Shown: one piece after another, positions 37,307 through 46,173 of the stretch
Numbering within the stretch: position 1 is the stretch's first letter
How the letters are laid out: each line of letters opens with the position of its first letter
Source: Deltaproteobacteria bacterium
Lineage (GTDB): Bacteria; Myxococcota_A; UBA796; UBA2385
Assembly (NCBI GenBank): GCA_016792625.1
Contig: JAEUKK010000063.1
Span: forward strand, 1-52,053
DNA length: 52,053 bases
Direction of reading: 5' to 3'
Notes under the pieces: generated by a model
The model's database searches: none
What the model was told of the DNA's origin: nothing
The model's input: only the letters and a program-made list of their open reading frames with translations
Made by a program: the position numbers and the translations under genes

Positions 37307-38190
37307 TCATGCCCGCGAGGGCGTGCTGGCGGGCCCAGTCGAGGCCAGCCAAGGTCCGCTGCGGGCGTCGATGTGCGCGATGAGCGCGCCGAGCCGCTCA
37401 GGGAGCAGCGCCGCGCCGGCCTGCCGCCTCCGCCAGGCGGACCACCGGGGCTGCGCCTCGCGCTCCATGCCTGCGAGGGTGGCCCCGAGCGGCGCGAGCG
37501 CGGCCCCCCGGTGTGCTGCGACTGCGCGAATGGCCTCGATCACGGTTGTGTCGTCGAGCGCGTCGACGCCGAGGCCGACGGGCCCTTTCTGGTCGGGCTG
37601 CTGCGCCTGTGGGCCGCCCAACAGCATCCACAGGTCGGCGAAGTCACGCCAGCGGGTGTTGGCCCGCCCGCGTTGGATCGCAGTGACCAGCTTCTCGGCC
37701 ACGACCATCGCCAACGGGTAGCCAAGCACGTGGACGGGCGGCCCGCCGAGCAGGGCAGGGATCGGCGTGCGGGCCGGGCGGGGCCACACCGGGTCGCCGA
37801 CGTTGACGTCGACGCTCAACGGCACCCGCGCCGTGGCCAAGGCCGCCTCGAGGCGCACCCGCACTCCGGGTAGAGGTCCTGGTCGCGGATCACCTCGGTG
37901 ACCGCGCCGTCGACATCGAACAGCACGCCGTCGTCGTCTGGCGTCGCGCCGACCTCGACCACCAGCGCGCGCACGGCGAAGGGGTCATTGTCGCAGGCGA
38001 TGGCCAAGAGGTCGACGTCGCGGGTCGGCCGCCGCAGGTCAAAAGCAGCGAGCAACATGCCGCCCTTGAGCACCAAGCGGTCGACCGGGGCCGAGCGAGA
38101 GAGCCGCCGCAGAAACGCCTCGAGCACGTAGAGCTGAAGGAGCTCGGCGGTCGGGCGCCCCTGTGCGCGTGCGAGGCGCTGCAGGTCGAG
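37307..38190 (-). pseudogene. AbiEii-type nucleotidyltransferase toxin, frameshifted
   Basis: The N-terminal part, from about 38190, reads DLQRLARAQGRPTAELL, LYVLEAFLRRLSRS, LVLKGGMLLAAFDL and PTRDVDLLA: the AbiEii nucleotidyltransferase core, with the G-G and D-x-D catalytic pattern. The homologous C-terminal part, from about 37866 (VRVRLEAALATARVPL, VDVNVGDPV, PLAMVVAEKLVTAIQRG, RWRDFADLWMLL), is in another frame. One base is missing between DLYP and VRVRL, around 37862-37871. No good start codon is seen near the antitoxin stop. The intact protein would be a type IV toxin that pyrophosphorylates or nucleotidylates tRNA or other targets. A sequencing error is possible. Confidence 0.75.
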
Positions 38191-38230
38191 GTACGCAGCG
38201 CCCCGCGGTCTGCACGGGTGGGCGCGGGCC

Positions 38231-38812
38231 TCAACCGAGCACCCGCAGCGCGGCGAGCAGCGCCGGCTCGACCACCGGAAAGTGTCGGGCCATTGCCAGC
38301 AATGCAGAGGGTGTCGCCCCAGGGCGGCGCGCCCAGCGCCGAAGCGCCCCCAGCGCGAGGTCCTCGCCCTCGTGATGCCGCAAGCGAAAGAGATCGATAA
38401 TCGTTCGCTCGGGGCTGTACAGCCCCATCGACATACCCTCATCAATGGCGAGCGGTGTGCGGCCGAGCGCGAAGGTCTGTTCATCGAAGCGGTGCCAGCG
38501 CGCCGGCGCGCCCACCCGCGGCGGGCGTCGGCTGCGTGGCAGCGCCACGTCAATCTCAGCAGGGATGCGGTCGGTCAGATCTTGGATCGCGGCCGCGGTG
38601 CCCAGGCATAGGGTGGCCTCGGGTGCGCGCAGCGCGAGCTCGACCCGGTCAAGGTCGGCCGGCGGAGCATCGGCGCGGCGGTACACCCCGTGCCCGATGC
38701 GCTGCAGCGCGCCCCCGGTCACCAGTGCGCGCAGCCGGCGGTCAGAGAGCCCGGCGCGCGCGGCCTCGGCGTGGGTGAAGGCGGCGGGCAGGGTGTGCAG
38801 GGCTGGGTCCAT
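38231..38812 (-). CDS. AbiEi-type antitoxin/transcriptional regulator
   Basis: 193 aa from the ATG at 38812. The N-terminal winged helix includes FTHAEAARAGLSDRRLRALV and LQRIGHGVYRR, the AbiEi N-terminal pattern. The middle has LCLGTAAAIQDL, IDVALPRSRR, and YSPERTIIDLFRLRHHEG, typical of the AbiEi C-terminal domain. AbiEi proteins repress their own operon and neutralise the AbiEii toxin of type IV toxin-antitoxin systems, some of which abort phage infection. The downstream toxin is frameshifted, so the antitoxin may now be an orphan. Confidence 0.85.
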   Translation of the reverse strand: MDPALHTLPAAFTHAEAARAGLSDRRLRALVTGGALQRIGHGVYRRADAPPADLDRVELALRAPEATLCLGTAAAIQDLTDRIPAEIDVALPRSRRPPRVGAPARWHRFDEQTFALGRTPLAIDEGMSMGLYSPERTIIDLFRLRHHEGEDLALGALRRWARRPGATPSALLAMARHFPVVEPALLAALRVLG

Positions 38813-38921
38813 GTCGCCGAATGTAGCCAGACCTGGGTGGGCTGGCTACATCTCCCGTCAACGGTGCGCCGAGGCGGGGCCCGGTGGTCGAGAGTGACGT
38901 GCCGGTCGATGGATTCGGACC

Positions 38922-39076
38922 GGGCGCCCCCTCCGCTGCGCTGCGGGCCGCGCCCCCGCCCGGGTTCGCCGGGGCCCCGGTCCGGGCCGCGGCCTGCGGC
39001 CGGGTCCCGGCCCGCCCGGCTCCGTCGGGCGATGCCCGACCGGCCTGCGGCCGCCGTCTGGGGGCGCTGGCGCGGG
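38922..39076 (+). repeat. dispersed 155-bp GC-rich repeat, good copy
   Basis: Same length and orientation as the copy at 37151-37305 and nearly identical to it. It lies in the 422-base gap before the secreted FGE-fold gene; the rest of that gap shows no gene. The two copies bracket the AbiE pair as direct repeats. Confidence 0.85.
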
Positions 39077-39234
39077 GGCCGCTGCCGGCTCGTACATGAC
39101 GTGCAGCACGTTGTTCACAAGAACCCGTGCCCTCCCGCTGACCTTTGACGCCCGGTCCCCGCCGCGTCGCGGCGAGCTCCCCCCCGCGCCCAGGCAGAGG
39201 CGGGGTTAAGCCGCCGGCACCCTGGAGGTCCCTG

Positions 39235-41094
39235 ATGTTCGCCTCGTCCTCGCCCCGCAGTCCCCACGCCGGGCTGTTGCTCGCCGCGGTGCTGGCGCCC
39301 CTGCTCGGGGCCAAGCCCAGCGGGGCGCCTGCGGTGCAGCGCGTACCCAGCGTCGAAGAGGTGGTCGAACAAGAGGGCTTCACCCCGACGCCCTCGCAGT
39401 CCGAGATCTACCGGCCGGGCGCGGTGCTGGTGCCCAACGCGAAGGGCGGCCACGACGTGATTGTGAAGGACTGCCTCGCGGTCCAGGCCGAGGTGTCGGT
39501 GATGGCGCAGAGCAGCATCGCGACGAGCTTGGCCACCGGCGTGTCGGCGCGCCTGGGCGTGGCCAAGGGCGCGGCCGCCGCCGGCATCGAGAAGAGGCTG
39601 AGCTTCGTCGATCCCGAGCAGCGGACCATCCCGCTCTCGCAGCTCGCGGCCACCGAGGCCTGCACCAACGGGGTGAAGAACGCGGCCCGCTTCGCCGACC
39701 TGAGCCGAGGCATCGTCATCTATGACGTGCTGGTGGCCCAGATCAAGAACAGCGTGTGTACGAAGGCCGACGCCAGCGGCAAGGTGGTGACCTTGGCGGC
39801 GGCCGAGGCCGCGGCGTTCAGCGAGTGTGTGCAAGAGAGCGACGCGCAGGTGCCGCTGGGGTACAAGGCGGTGCCCCTGGCGCAGCTGGTGGCGGTGGGC
39901 GGTGCGCCGGTGCCGGCGGCTGCGGGTGGGGGGGCGACCCAAGGCGGCGGGTGGTCGGGCTCGGGCGGTTTTGGCGGCGCCGGTGATTTGGCGAAGCAGT
40001 TCGAGGCTGCTGAGAAGCTGAAGGTCGAGCTTGAGGTCAAGCTGGTGGCCTGCCTGAAGTCTGAGGCTGACAAGGTGCGGGCGCAGGCGAAGACCGACTG
40101 GGGGCAGCTAGCGCCGCTGGTCGCCAAGACCGATGCTGCGGCGAAGGCCGCGGTCAAGGGGTACTTGGAGAAATTCGTGTCGGTGTACGGCGCGGTGACG
40201 GTGAGGTGCACGAACGACCTGGGCGAGCGGAGCGAGGTGGTGGCGGTGGCCGAGGTGGCGCAGGCGCGGGCGTGGCTCGACGCGCCAGCGGCCAGCGCAG
40301 GCGGCGGAGGCAGCGCGCCGAGCGGCGATAGTGGCAGCCGTGTGGTGGGCAGCAGCGGGTACGCGCTGCGCTTGGTGCCGGCAGGCACGTACACAGTGGG
40401 CTGCACGGCGGGGCAGGGCAGCGACTGTGAAGACGACGAGAAGCCGGCGCGCAACGTCACCTTGAGCCGCGCGGTCCTGGTGGGCGAGACCGAGGTGACG
40501 CAGGGCCTGTACCAGCGCCTGATGGGCAGCAACCCGTCGATGTTGAAGTCCTGCGGCTCGAACTGCCCGGTGGAGATCGTGAGCTGGTATGACGTGGTGA
40601 AGCTGGCGAACAAGCTGTCAGCCGCTGAGGGCCTCGAGTCCTGCTACGTCATCACCGGTGAGTCAGTGAGCTGGCCGAAGGGGCCTGGCTGCCTTGGTTA
40701 TCGTCTTCCGACCGAGGCGGAGTGGGAGGTCGCGGCGCGGGGCGGCGGCGACGCTAAGCATGCTGGCGGGAACGAGCTGAGCGCGGTCGGCTGGTTTGCG
40801 GGCAACAGCGGCGCCACGCCCCACCCGGTCGGCCAGAAGCAGGCGAACGGCTATGGCCTGCACGACATGAGCGGGAACGTCTGGGAGTGGGTTTGGGACT
40901 GGTACGACGAGCGCGCGTACGCGGCCGGCGCGGTGCGGGACCCGCTTGGCCCTGGGTCGGGGTCCTTCCGCGTCGCCCGGGGCGGCTGCTGGAGCATCGA
41001 CCCGCAGTACCTGCGGGTCGCGTTCCGCCGCGACTACTCGCCCGGCGACCGCAACGGCGGCCTCGGCGTTCGGCTCCTCAGGACCGCCGGCTGA
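39235..41094 (+). CDS. exported protein with a C-terminal FGE-sulfatase (C-type-lectin-like) fold
   Basis: 619 aa; ATG at 39235 with GGAGG about 9 bases upstream. The N-terminal signal AGLLLAAVLAPLLGA suggests export. Residues ~30-340 are an unrecognised Ala/Val-rich domain with several Cys and a Gly-rich linker. Residues ~376-619 are an FGE-sulfatase domain: LRLVPAGTYTVGC, VGETEVTQGLYQRLMG, GYRLPTEAEWEVAARGG, NGYGLHDMSGNVWEWVWDWYD, and finally VARGGCWSIDP and GGLGVRLLR. The Cys pair of the true formylglycine enzyme is absent, so it is probably a binding domain. The last ~35 codons have the layout of a DGR variable region. PvdO/EgtB-like enzymes share the fold. Confidence 0.85.
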   Translation: MFASSSPRSPHAGLLLAAVLAPLLGAKPSGAPAVQRVPSVEEVVEQEGFTPTPSQSEIYRPGAVLVPNAKGGHDVIVKDCLAVQAEVSVMAQSSIATSLATGVSARLGVAKGAAAAGIEKRLSFVDPEQRTIPLSQLAATEACTNGVKNAARFADLSRGIVIYDVLVAQIKNSVCTKADASGKVVTLAAAEAAAFSECVQESDAQVPLGYKAVPLAQLVAVGGAPVPAAAGGGATQGGGWSGSGGFGGAGDLAKQFEAAEKLKVELEVKLVACLKSEADKVRAQAKTDWGQLAPLVAKTDAAAKAAVKGYLEKFVSVYGAVTVRCTNDLGERSEVVAVAEVAQARAWLDAPAASAGGGGSAPSGDSGSRVVGSSGYALRLVPAGTYTVGCTAGQGSDCEDDEKPARNVTLSRAVLVGETEVTQGLYQRLMGSNPSMLKSCGSNCPVEIVSWYDVVKLANKLSAAEGLESCYVITGESVSWPKGPGCLGYRLPTEAEWEVAARGGGDAKHAGGNELSAVGWFAGNSGATPHPVGQKQANGYGLHDMSGNVWEWVWDWYDERAYAAGAVRDPLGPGSGSFRVARGGCWSIDPQYLRVAFRRDYSPGDRNGGLGVRLLRTAG

Positions 41095-41168
41095 CGCCGT
41101 CGGGCCCAGCCGCACCCCGGCTCGCGGCTTCGCCGCGGCGACCTCGGCGTTCGGCTCCTCAGGACCGC
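41061..41168 (+). repeat. 27-bp direct repeat of the FGE gene 3' end, 81 bases apart, with a hairpin
   Basis: The 27 bases at 41061-41087, which encode LGVRLLRT at the gene end, recur exactly at 41142-41168 beyond the stop codon, in the same frame (81-base offset). Just before the second copy is a 6-bp perfect stem, CGCGGC (41123-41128) and GCCGCG (41132-41137), with a TTC loop. The second copy reads RGDLGVRLLRTAP before a stop, so it looks like the end of a duplicated or replaced variable region. Confidence 0.8.
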
Positions 41169-41285
41169 ACCTTGAACCTTGATCCCTTCGTCCCTTGATT
41201 CTTTAAGGCTGAAGCCATGCGCGCCCTTGATGCAGCACATTCGCGCACGGGCGAGCCCCAAGTGAGCGAGCGCCTCCCCAACTCA

Positions 41286-41439
41286 GGGCGCCCCCTCCGC
41301 TACGCTCCGGGCCGCGCCCCCGCCCGGGTTCGCCGGGGCCCCGGTCCGGTCCGCGGCCTGCGGCCGGGTCCCGGCCCGCCCCGCTCCGTCGGGCTGCGGC
41401 CGACCGGCCTGCGGCCGCCGTAGGGGGTGCTGGCGCGGG
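41286..41439 (+). repeat. dispersed 155-bp GC-rich repeat, good copy
   Basis: 154 bases beginning GGGCGCCCCCTCCGCTACG and ending GCTGGCGCGGG, with the same internal hairpin blocks as the copies at 37151 and 38922. It ends about 97 bases before the start of the TIR-SEFIR gene, so the promoter of that operon lies in or just after it. The oppositely oriented copy at 50732-50885 lies beyond the fourth gene of the locus. Confidence 0.85.
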
Positions 41440-41535
41440 GTATCGTATTGATATGATGGGATGTTGACCCGGGCTTGGGCCTGTGGGAGGATGCGGCGGG
41501 CGCGAGCGGGACGTGTCTGGACTGGGAGGTTCAAG

Positions 41536-44500
41536 GTGGCGATTGACACAACCGAGCTGGCTGAACTGCTCGGCGAGCTCTTCCCCTCCACCAGCGACCT
41601 CAAACAGCTCGCGGCGCGGGTCGAGAGGCTCCGCGGTGGGGCCAAGCTGCGCCGCTCGGTCAACCTTGAGGCCGCCCCGGCGGCGATCTGCTTGGAGCTG
41701 GTCGATAAGCTGCAGTCGCGAGGCTTGCTGAACGATGACCAGATCGGTGATCTGATCGCGTTGCTGCTGAAGGAGCGACCGGGGCAGGAGAAGCTGATTC
41801 GAGAGGTGCTGGGGTCGGCACCGCCGGCGCCCGCTCCGCCGGCAAAGCCACCGGAGGCGGTAGCCGACGCAGGCCGCAATGTCGCGCCCGCAAGTGGCCC
41901 GCGGGACAGCAAGACGAGCGCGCCCGCCACGGCGGTCGGCGCCACTTCTCCTTACGACGCTGGATCTGATGGTGCGGACGACCTCCAAAACGACGCACTG
42001 GAAGTAAAGTACGACATCTTCTTCGCCTACGCGAGCCCTGACAAGGTGCTTGCAGGCGATGTGGTGCAGAGGTTGAGAGAAGGCGGCCTGCGGGTGTTTT
42101 TCGATGCTGACCTGCGTGATGGCGCTTGGGTCCAGACGATCCCCGCTGCGCTGCGCGCCTCGGCGATGGTCGCCTGCCTTTACTCGGGCGAGTATCCCGA
42201 GGCGCACTACTTCCGCGAAGAAGTGCAGCTCGCCGTCCAACTCCACCGACGAGACGCGACTCGATGGCGACTGCGCCCTATCGGCGTGCGCGGCTTCCCC
42301 GGGCCTGACGGGCACTGGCCTTATGGTCTGGGGGTGATGAACGCTATCATTTGCGGAAAGGGCCATGGCGCGGCATGGATCGCACGTGAGCTGCTCAGAG
42401 ACTTCAGCCAAGCGGCGACGCCCCATGACGGTGTGTCCGGTCTGGGCCCGCGACCTGCCTCGGCCCCGTTCGGCCGAGCCTCGCCGCCGGCGCTGGTGCC
42501 GCCACCTCGCGCCAGCGGCGACGGAGTCCGTGTGCTGATCAGCTATGCCCATGAGCCGGGAGATTCCAGGGTTGCGGACAGGGTCGCTGAGCTTGCGGCG
42601 GCACTTCGAAAGGAATGGATCGACGCATGGATTGACCAGTACCTGCTGCCAGGGGGCCCCACAGAAGGTTGGCCCCGGTGGATGGAGCGGATGGCGCGCG
42701 AAGTGGACTTCATCGTCTGCATCTGCACGCCTACGTGGGCGAGACGGGTGGAGGGCCGTGAGGCGTTGGAGGTAGGGAAGGGCGTCGCATGGGAAGGGAA
42801 CCTACTTTACAACGTGCTGTATGACGCCAAATTGGTCTCTGACAAGATCGTGCTGGTGACCCTGGATGGCTTTCCGGCAGAGGCTCCCCTCGTGGTGAGG
42901 GGGCGGCATGTCCATCCGTGGGCGTCTGGGCACGCGGCGCTCGTGCAGACCCTGAAGGGTCAGCAGGCGCCGATTCCGGAGCTTGCGGGCGTCGATTCAT
43001 CTGCGGGGCCACCGCCAGTTGTCCTGCCGGACGGGGCGATGGCAGCGCCTGCCGCAGGTACCCGGGCCCGGGCTACGAAACCTGGACCCCCACCGACCGA
43101 CCCGGCGCCGGCGCCCGCCAAAGCGAGATCGAAAGAACCCGATGCGCGGGCTGTCCCGAAGACCAAGAAGCCCGGCGGTAGGTCCGAGTCGCGCGCGTTG
43201 GCTCCCGGCGTTGACGACGTGCTCGCTGAGGCGCGGCTTGACGTTGGGGTAGAGGCGCAAGAGGTAGAGCCGGGGCCAATTGAACCGAGGTACGACGTCT
43301 TCATCAGCTTCGCGCGGGTCAGGCCGTCTTCCGATGCTCGGCCCAGCGAGCCGGTCGACGCTCGGCCAGGCGGGCTGGAGGACGCGCTGATCCTGCGCAG
43401 CGTGCTCGCTAGCACCTACGGCAAGATGGCTTTTGTCGACCAGGAGGACATTGAGCTTGGCGCTCGCTCCAGCATGGTCATGAGAAACGAGCTTCAGGGC
43501 GCGCCGGTAACAGTGGCCGTCCTCGGTCCAGCTACTCTTGCCAGTTCGCACCAACTCGGGGAGATCGCAACTGCTATCGAAATCCAAGGCAAGTTTCGCA
43601 ACCGGCGCGTCGTTCCGTGGATCCGGCCCGGCGCTCCCCCATTGGCGGATTGGCCCTCGGGGCTTCGAGACTTTCAGGGCAGCGACCTCAATGCTGGCGA
43701 GTTCGCGGCTAAGCTCGCCGCCGCCTGTGGGTGGACCGTGGTCCGTCGGACGGCCACCTTGGGAGAGCCGGCGCCTCAGGAAGTAGCTGCCAAGGCTGGC
43801 GATGCTGGCGGTCGGCCGCCGCTTCGCCCGCCACCGGAGGGCGGCCCCAGGCGCCGCGCGGCAGGCAAGAGTGTGACCGCCGCTGCTGCTGGCGGCCCTC
43901 CTTCCCATCAATCACAGTCGATCATGCCGACCCCAGTGGCCACGGGGTCGCCCGTATCCCAGCGTTCGCCTGGCGATCGAGATGCTGAACCTGGCGCGCC
44001 GGGAGGGGCTGCGGCGCGTCCACGGGGTTCGGCTAAGCCCAAAAGGTCGTCCACGGGGTCGAAGCCACTCGCGGAAGCCGCCACGGCAGACGCCGTCGCC
44101 GGCGCGGCGCGGCTTGCTGTGTGCGGGGAGCTGGGTGATTACCAGAACCGCGCGCTGCTCTCGACGCTCGCAGTGCAGCTGAATCTTGTCGCCTCCGCAG
44201 GGCCAGAGCTGGTGGGTGAGACCTGGCTCAAGCTACCGGAGCTGAAGGCGCTTTCGAAGCTGCACGATGCCAAGAAGGGGCTCGGCACTCAAAGCCCGCC
44301 CGGTCGGGTGTACGAGCGACTGGTGGGCGCAAGGCTGGGCACCGCAGCGGCTGGCCATCCGGCGGTCGCTGCGCTCGTCAAGGCAGTTCGAAAGGGCGGC
44401 GGCGTGCTCGACTGGGCCGGTATCGCGTTGTCGGTCGGCTTGGTCAACGCCGCGGCCAATGGTGTGGTCGCGCCAGTCCGGCTCTCTGGCGCAACTGGCG

Positions 44501-44961
44501 ATGGCCAGCCTGTCGTGGACGGCACGCTGCTTTGGGACCACCAGGGTGATGCCCCCTTCTTGCAGGTTCGCGTGACGCGCCAAGATGCCCTTGTGGACGA
44601 CATGGCGGCGAAGCTTAACATCTCGGCTCGCCCCGACCTTTCATACACTACTGACACCGACCTGGTCAAGTACGTCTTTGAGAGTACGCGTATACGAGAG
44701 CGTGGGGTCGCGAATCTCGCCAAGTTGTTGCACGCTGCGCTAAAGAGGGAGATCGAGCGTGGCGACCTTGGGGCTCGCCTTCGGATGGTGGTGATCCCGA
44801 GCTCGGGTCACCCCTCGGCCCAGACGCTGGCTGTGCACCAACAGCTGATCGACATTCTCGGCGACTTGATCCCCAAAAACCCTCCCCCCGTATTCGTACT
44901 TGGGGCGGTGGCTGACGGCGAAGCAGACTCTTTGGTCGAAACAGTCGCCCTCCTTAGTTAG
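41536..44961 (+). CDS. EAD1-TIR-SEFIR-TIR conflict-system protein
   Basis: 1141 aa from a GTG at 41536 with GGGAGG about 6 bases upstream. Residues ~1-90 match an effector-associated domain (EAD1): TTELAELLGELFPSTSDLKQL and a final ALLLKERPGQEKLIREVL. A TIR domain begins at ~158 (YDIFFAYASPDK, VFFDADLRDG; candidate catalytic Glu in FREEVQL). A SEFIR domain begins at ~331 (VRVLISYAHEPGD, WIDQYLLPGG). A third TIR-like domain begins at ~585 (YDVFISFAR, SHQLGEIATAIE). After a Pro/Ala linker, residues ~850-1141 form an unrecognised domain. TIR domains of this kind often cleave NAD or make signalling nucleotides; EADs tether effectors to MoxR/NTPase partners. Its GC is lower than that of the next gene, suggesting transfer. 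Confidence 0.82.
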   Translation: MAIDTTELAELLGELFPSTSDLKQLAARVERLRGGAKLRRSVNLEAAPAAICLELVDKLQSRGLLNDDQIGDLIALLLKERPGQEKLIREVLGSAPPAPAPPAKPPEAVADAGRNVAPASGPRDSKTSAPATAVGATSPYDAGSDGADDLQNDALEVKYDIFFAYASPDKVLAGDVVQRLREGGLRVFFDADLRDGAWVQTIPAALRASAMVACLYSGEYPEAHYFREEVQLAVQLHRRDATRWRLRPIGVRGFPGPDGHWPYGLGVMNAIICGKGHGAAWIARELLRDFSQAATPHDGVSGLGPRPASAPFGRASPPALVPPPRASGDGVRVLISYAHEPGDSRVADRVAELAAALRKEWIDAWIDQYLLPGGPTEGWPRWMERMAREVDFIVCICTPTWARRVEGREALEVGKGVAWEGNLLYNVLYDAKLVSDKIVLVTLDGFPAEAPLVVRGRHVHPWASGHAALVQTLKGQQAPIPELAGVDSSAGPPPVVLPDGAMAAPAAGTRARATKPGPPPTDPAPAPAKARSKEPDARAVPKTKKPGGRSESRALAPGVDDVLAEARLDVGVEAQEVEPGPIEPRYDVFISFARVRPSSDARPSEPVDARPGGLEDALILRSVLASTYGKMAFVDQEDIELGARSSMVMRNELQGAPVTVAVLGPATLASSHQLGEIATAIEIQGKFRNRRVVPWIRPGAPPLADWPSGLRDFQGSDLNAGEFAAKLAAACGWTVVRRTATLGEPAPQEVAAKAGDAGGRPPLRPPPEGGPRRRAAGKSVTAAAAGGPPSHQSQSIMPTPVATGSPVSQRSPGDRDAEPGAPGGAAARPRGSAKPKRSSTGSKPLAEAATADAVAGAARLAVCGELGDYQNRALLSTLAVQLNLVASAGPELVGETWLKLPELKALSKLHDAKKGLGTQSPPGRVYERLVGARLGTAAAGHPAVAALVKAVRKGGGVLDWAGIALSVGLVNAAANGVVAPVRLSGATGDGQPVVDGTLLWDHQGDAPFLQVRVTRQDALVDDMAAKLNISARPDLSYTTDTDLVKYVFESTRIRERGVANLAKLLHAALKREIERGDLGARLRMVVIPSSGHPSAQTLAVHQQLIDILGDLIPKNPPPVFVLGAVADGEADSLVETVALLS

Positions 44962-44982
44962 CCCCATTGAGCTGGAGCCCAT

Positions 44983-46173
44983 ATGCCCCCCACCACCGAA
45001 AACGCCCTCCTCGAAGCCGCCCTCGACGCAGACCTCGCCAAGCTGCGCAAGCTCGTCAACGGCTACCCCTTGCCGCTCGACGCCTGCGATGGCCTGCTCA
45101 ACGGCGTGCACCTCTTCGGCGAGCGTGAGGGCCTCGCGCTGCAAGCGGCGCTGGTCACCGGCCGCCCGCTGTTGGTGCGCGGCCTGCCCGGCGTCGGCAA
45201 GAGCCAGCTCGCGCGCGCGGCGGCGCAGGCGCTGGGCCGCGCGCTGGTGCTGCAGACCGTCGACGCCCGCACCGAGCCGCGCGACCTGATGTACCGGATT
45301 GACGCGGTGCAGCGTCTCGCCGACGCGCAGATCCCCCTGAAGCGAGCTGCGGCCGCGGCTCCGGCTGAGGGTACAGCGGGCAAACGGGCCAAGGCCCCGC
45401 AGACCAACGCAGAGCGCCTCGCGCTGCACAACTACGTCCAGCCGGGCGCGCTCTGGTTCGCCTTCAATTGGGCCGAGGCGGCGGGGCTCAAGGCCAAGTC
45501 CGCCGGCGCGGCCTGCGCCCACTGGTTTGAGAAGCGCGCGCAGAACGGCGTGGTGGTGCTCATCGACGAGATCGACAAGGCCGAGGCCGACGTGCCCAAC
45601 GCGCTGCTCGATGTGCTCGGCAACGGGGGCTTCACTGGGCCGGACGGCGCGCGGGTGTCGGTGCCCGCCGGCACGCGGCCGCCGCTGGTCGTCATCACCA
45701 CCAACGAAGAGCGGGCGGTGCCCGACGCCTTCTTGCGGCGCTGCTTGGTCCTGCACCTCGAGCTGCCCGAGAAGCGCGACGAGCTCATCAAGTACGTCGA
45801 GCCCCGCGCCAAGCTGCACGTCGGCGGGCTCGACGACGCCGTGCTTCGCGAGGCCGCCGAGCGGCTCGCCGACGACCGTGAAGAGGCGCGGAAGCTGGGC
45901 CTGGCCGCGCCCGGCCTGGCCGAGCTGATCGACCTGCTGCGCGCGGTGTCGAAGCTCGCGACGGGGCGAGACGCGCAGATCAAGGTGATCGAAGAGGTGC
46001 GCCGCCTGACCTACCGCAAGCACCTCGAGCTGGCCCCGCCGCCCCGGACCCCCGCCACCCCGGCGACAGGAGAGGGCGCCGTCGAGGAGGCTCCCCGACC
46101 GCCCGCGCCCCCGCCCGCCGATCCGGCGAAGCCCCGCCGCAGCCCCCGCGCCAAGGCGGGGAAGCCAGCGTGA
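44983..46173 (+). CDS. MoxR-type AAA+ ATPase
   Basis: 396 aa; ATG at 44983 with GGAG about 9 bases upstream, 21 bases after the TIR gene. Walker A GLPGVGKSQ (67-75), Walker B VLIDEID (192-198), sensor 1 VITTNEERAVPDAF and the Arg finger LRRC are clear. The residues before Walker A (LLNGVHLFGEREGLALQAALV) and the long helical insert before Walker B fit the MoxR group. A Pro/Ala/Lys-rich tail (~345-396) follows. MoxR ATPases act as chaperones for partner proteins, here probably the SAV_2336-like protein whose gene overlaps as GTGA. Confidence 0.92.
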   Translation: MPPTTENALLEAALDADLAKLRKLVNGYPLPLDACDGLLNGVHLFGEREGLALQAALVTGRPLLVRGLPGVGKSQLARAAAQALGRALVLQTVDARTEPRDLMYRIDAVQRLADAQIPLKRAAAAAPAEGTAGKRAKAPQTNAERLALHNYVQPGALWFAFNWAEAAGLKAKSAGAACAHWFEKRAQNGVVVLIDEIDKAEADVPNALLDVLGNGGFTGPDGARVSVPAGTRPPLVVITTNEERAVPDAFLRRCLVLHLELPEKRDELIKYVEPRAKLHVGGLDDAVLREAAERLADDREEARKLGLAAPGLAELIDLLRAVSKLATGRDAQIKVIEEVRRLTYRKHLELAPPPRTPATPATGEGAVEEAPRPPAPPPADPAKPRRSPRAKAGKPA

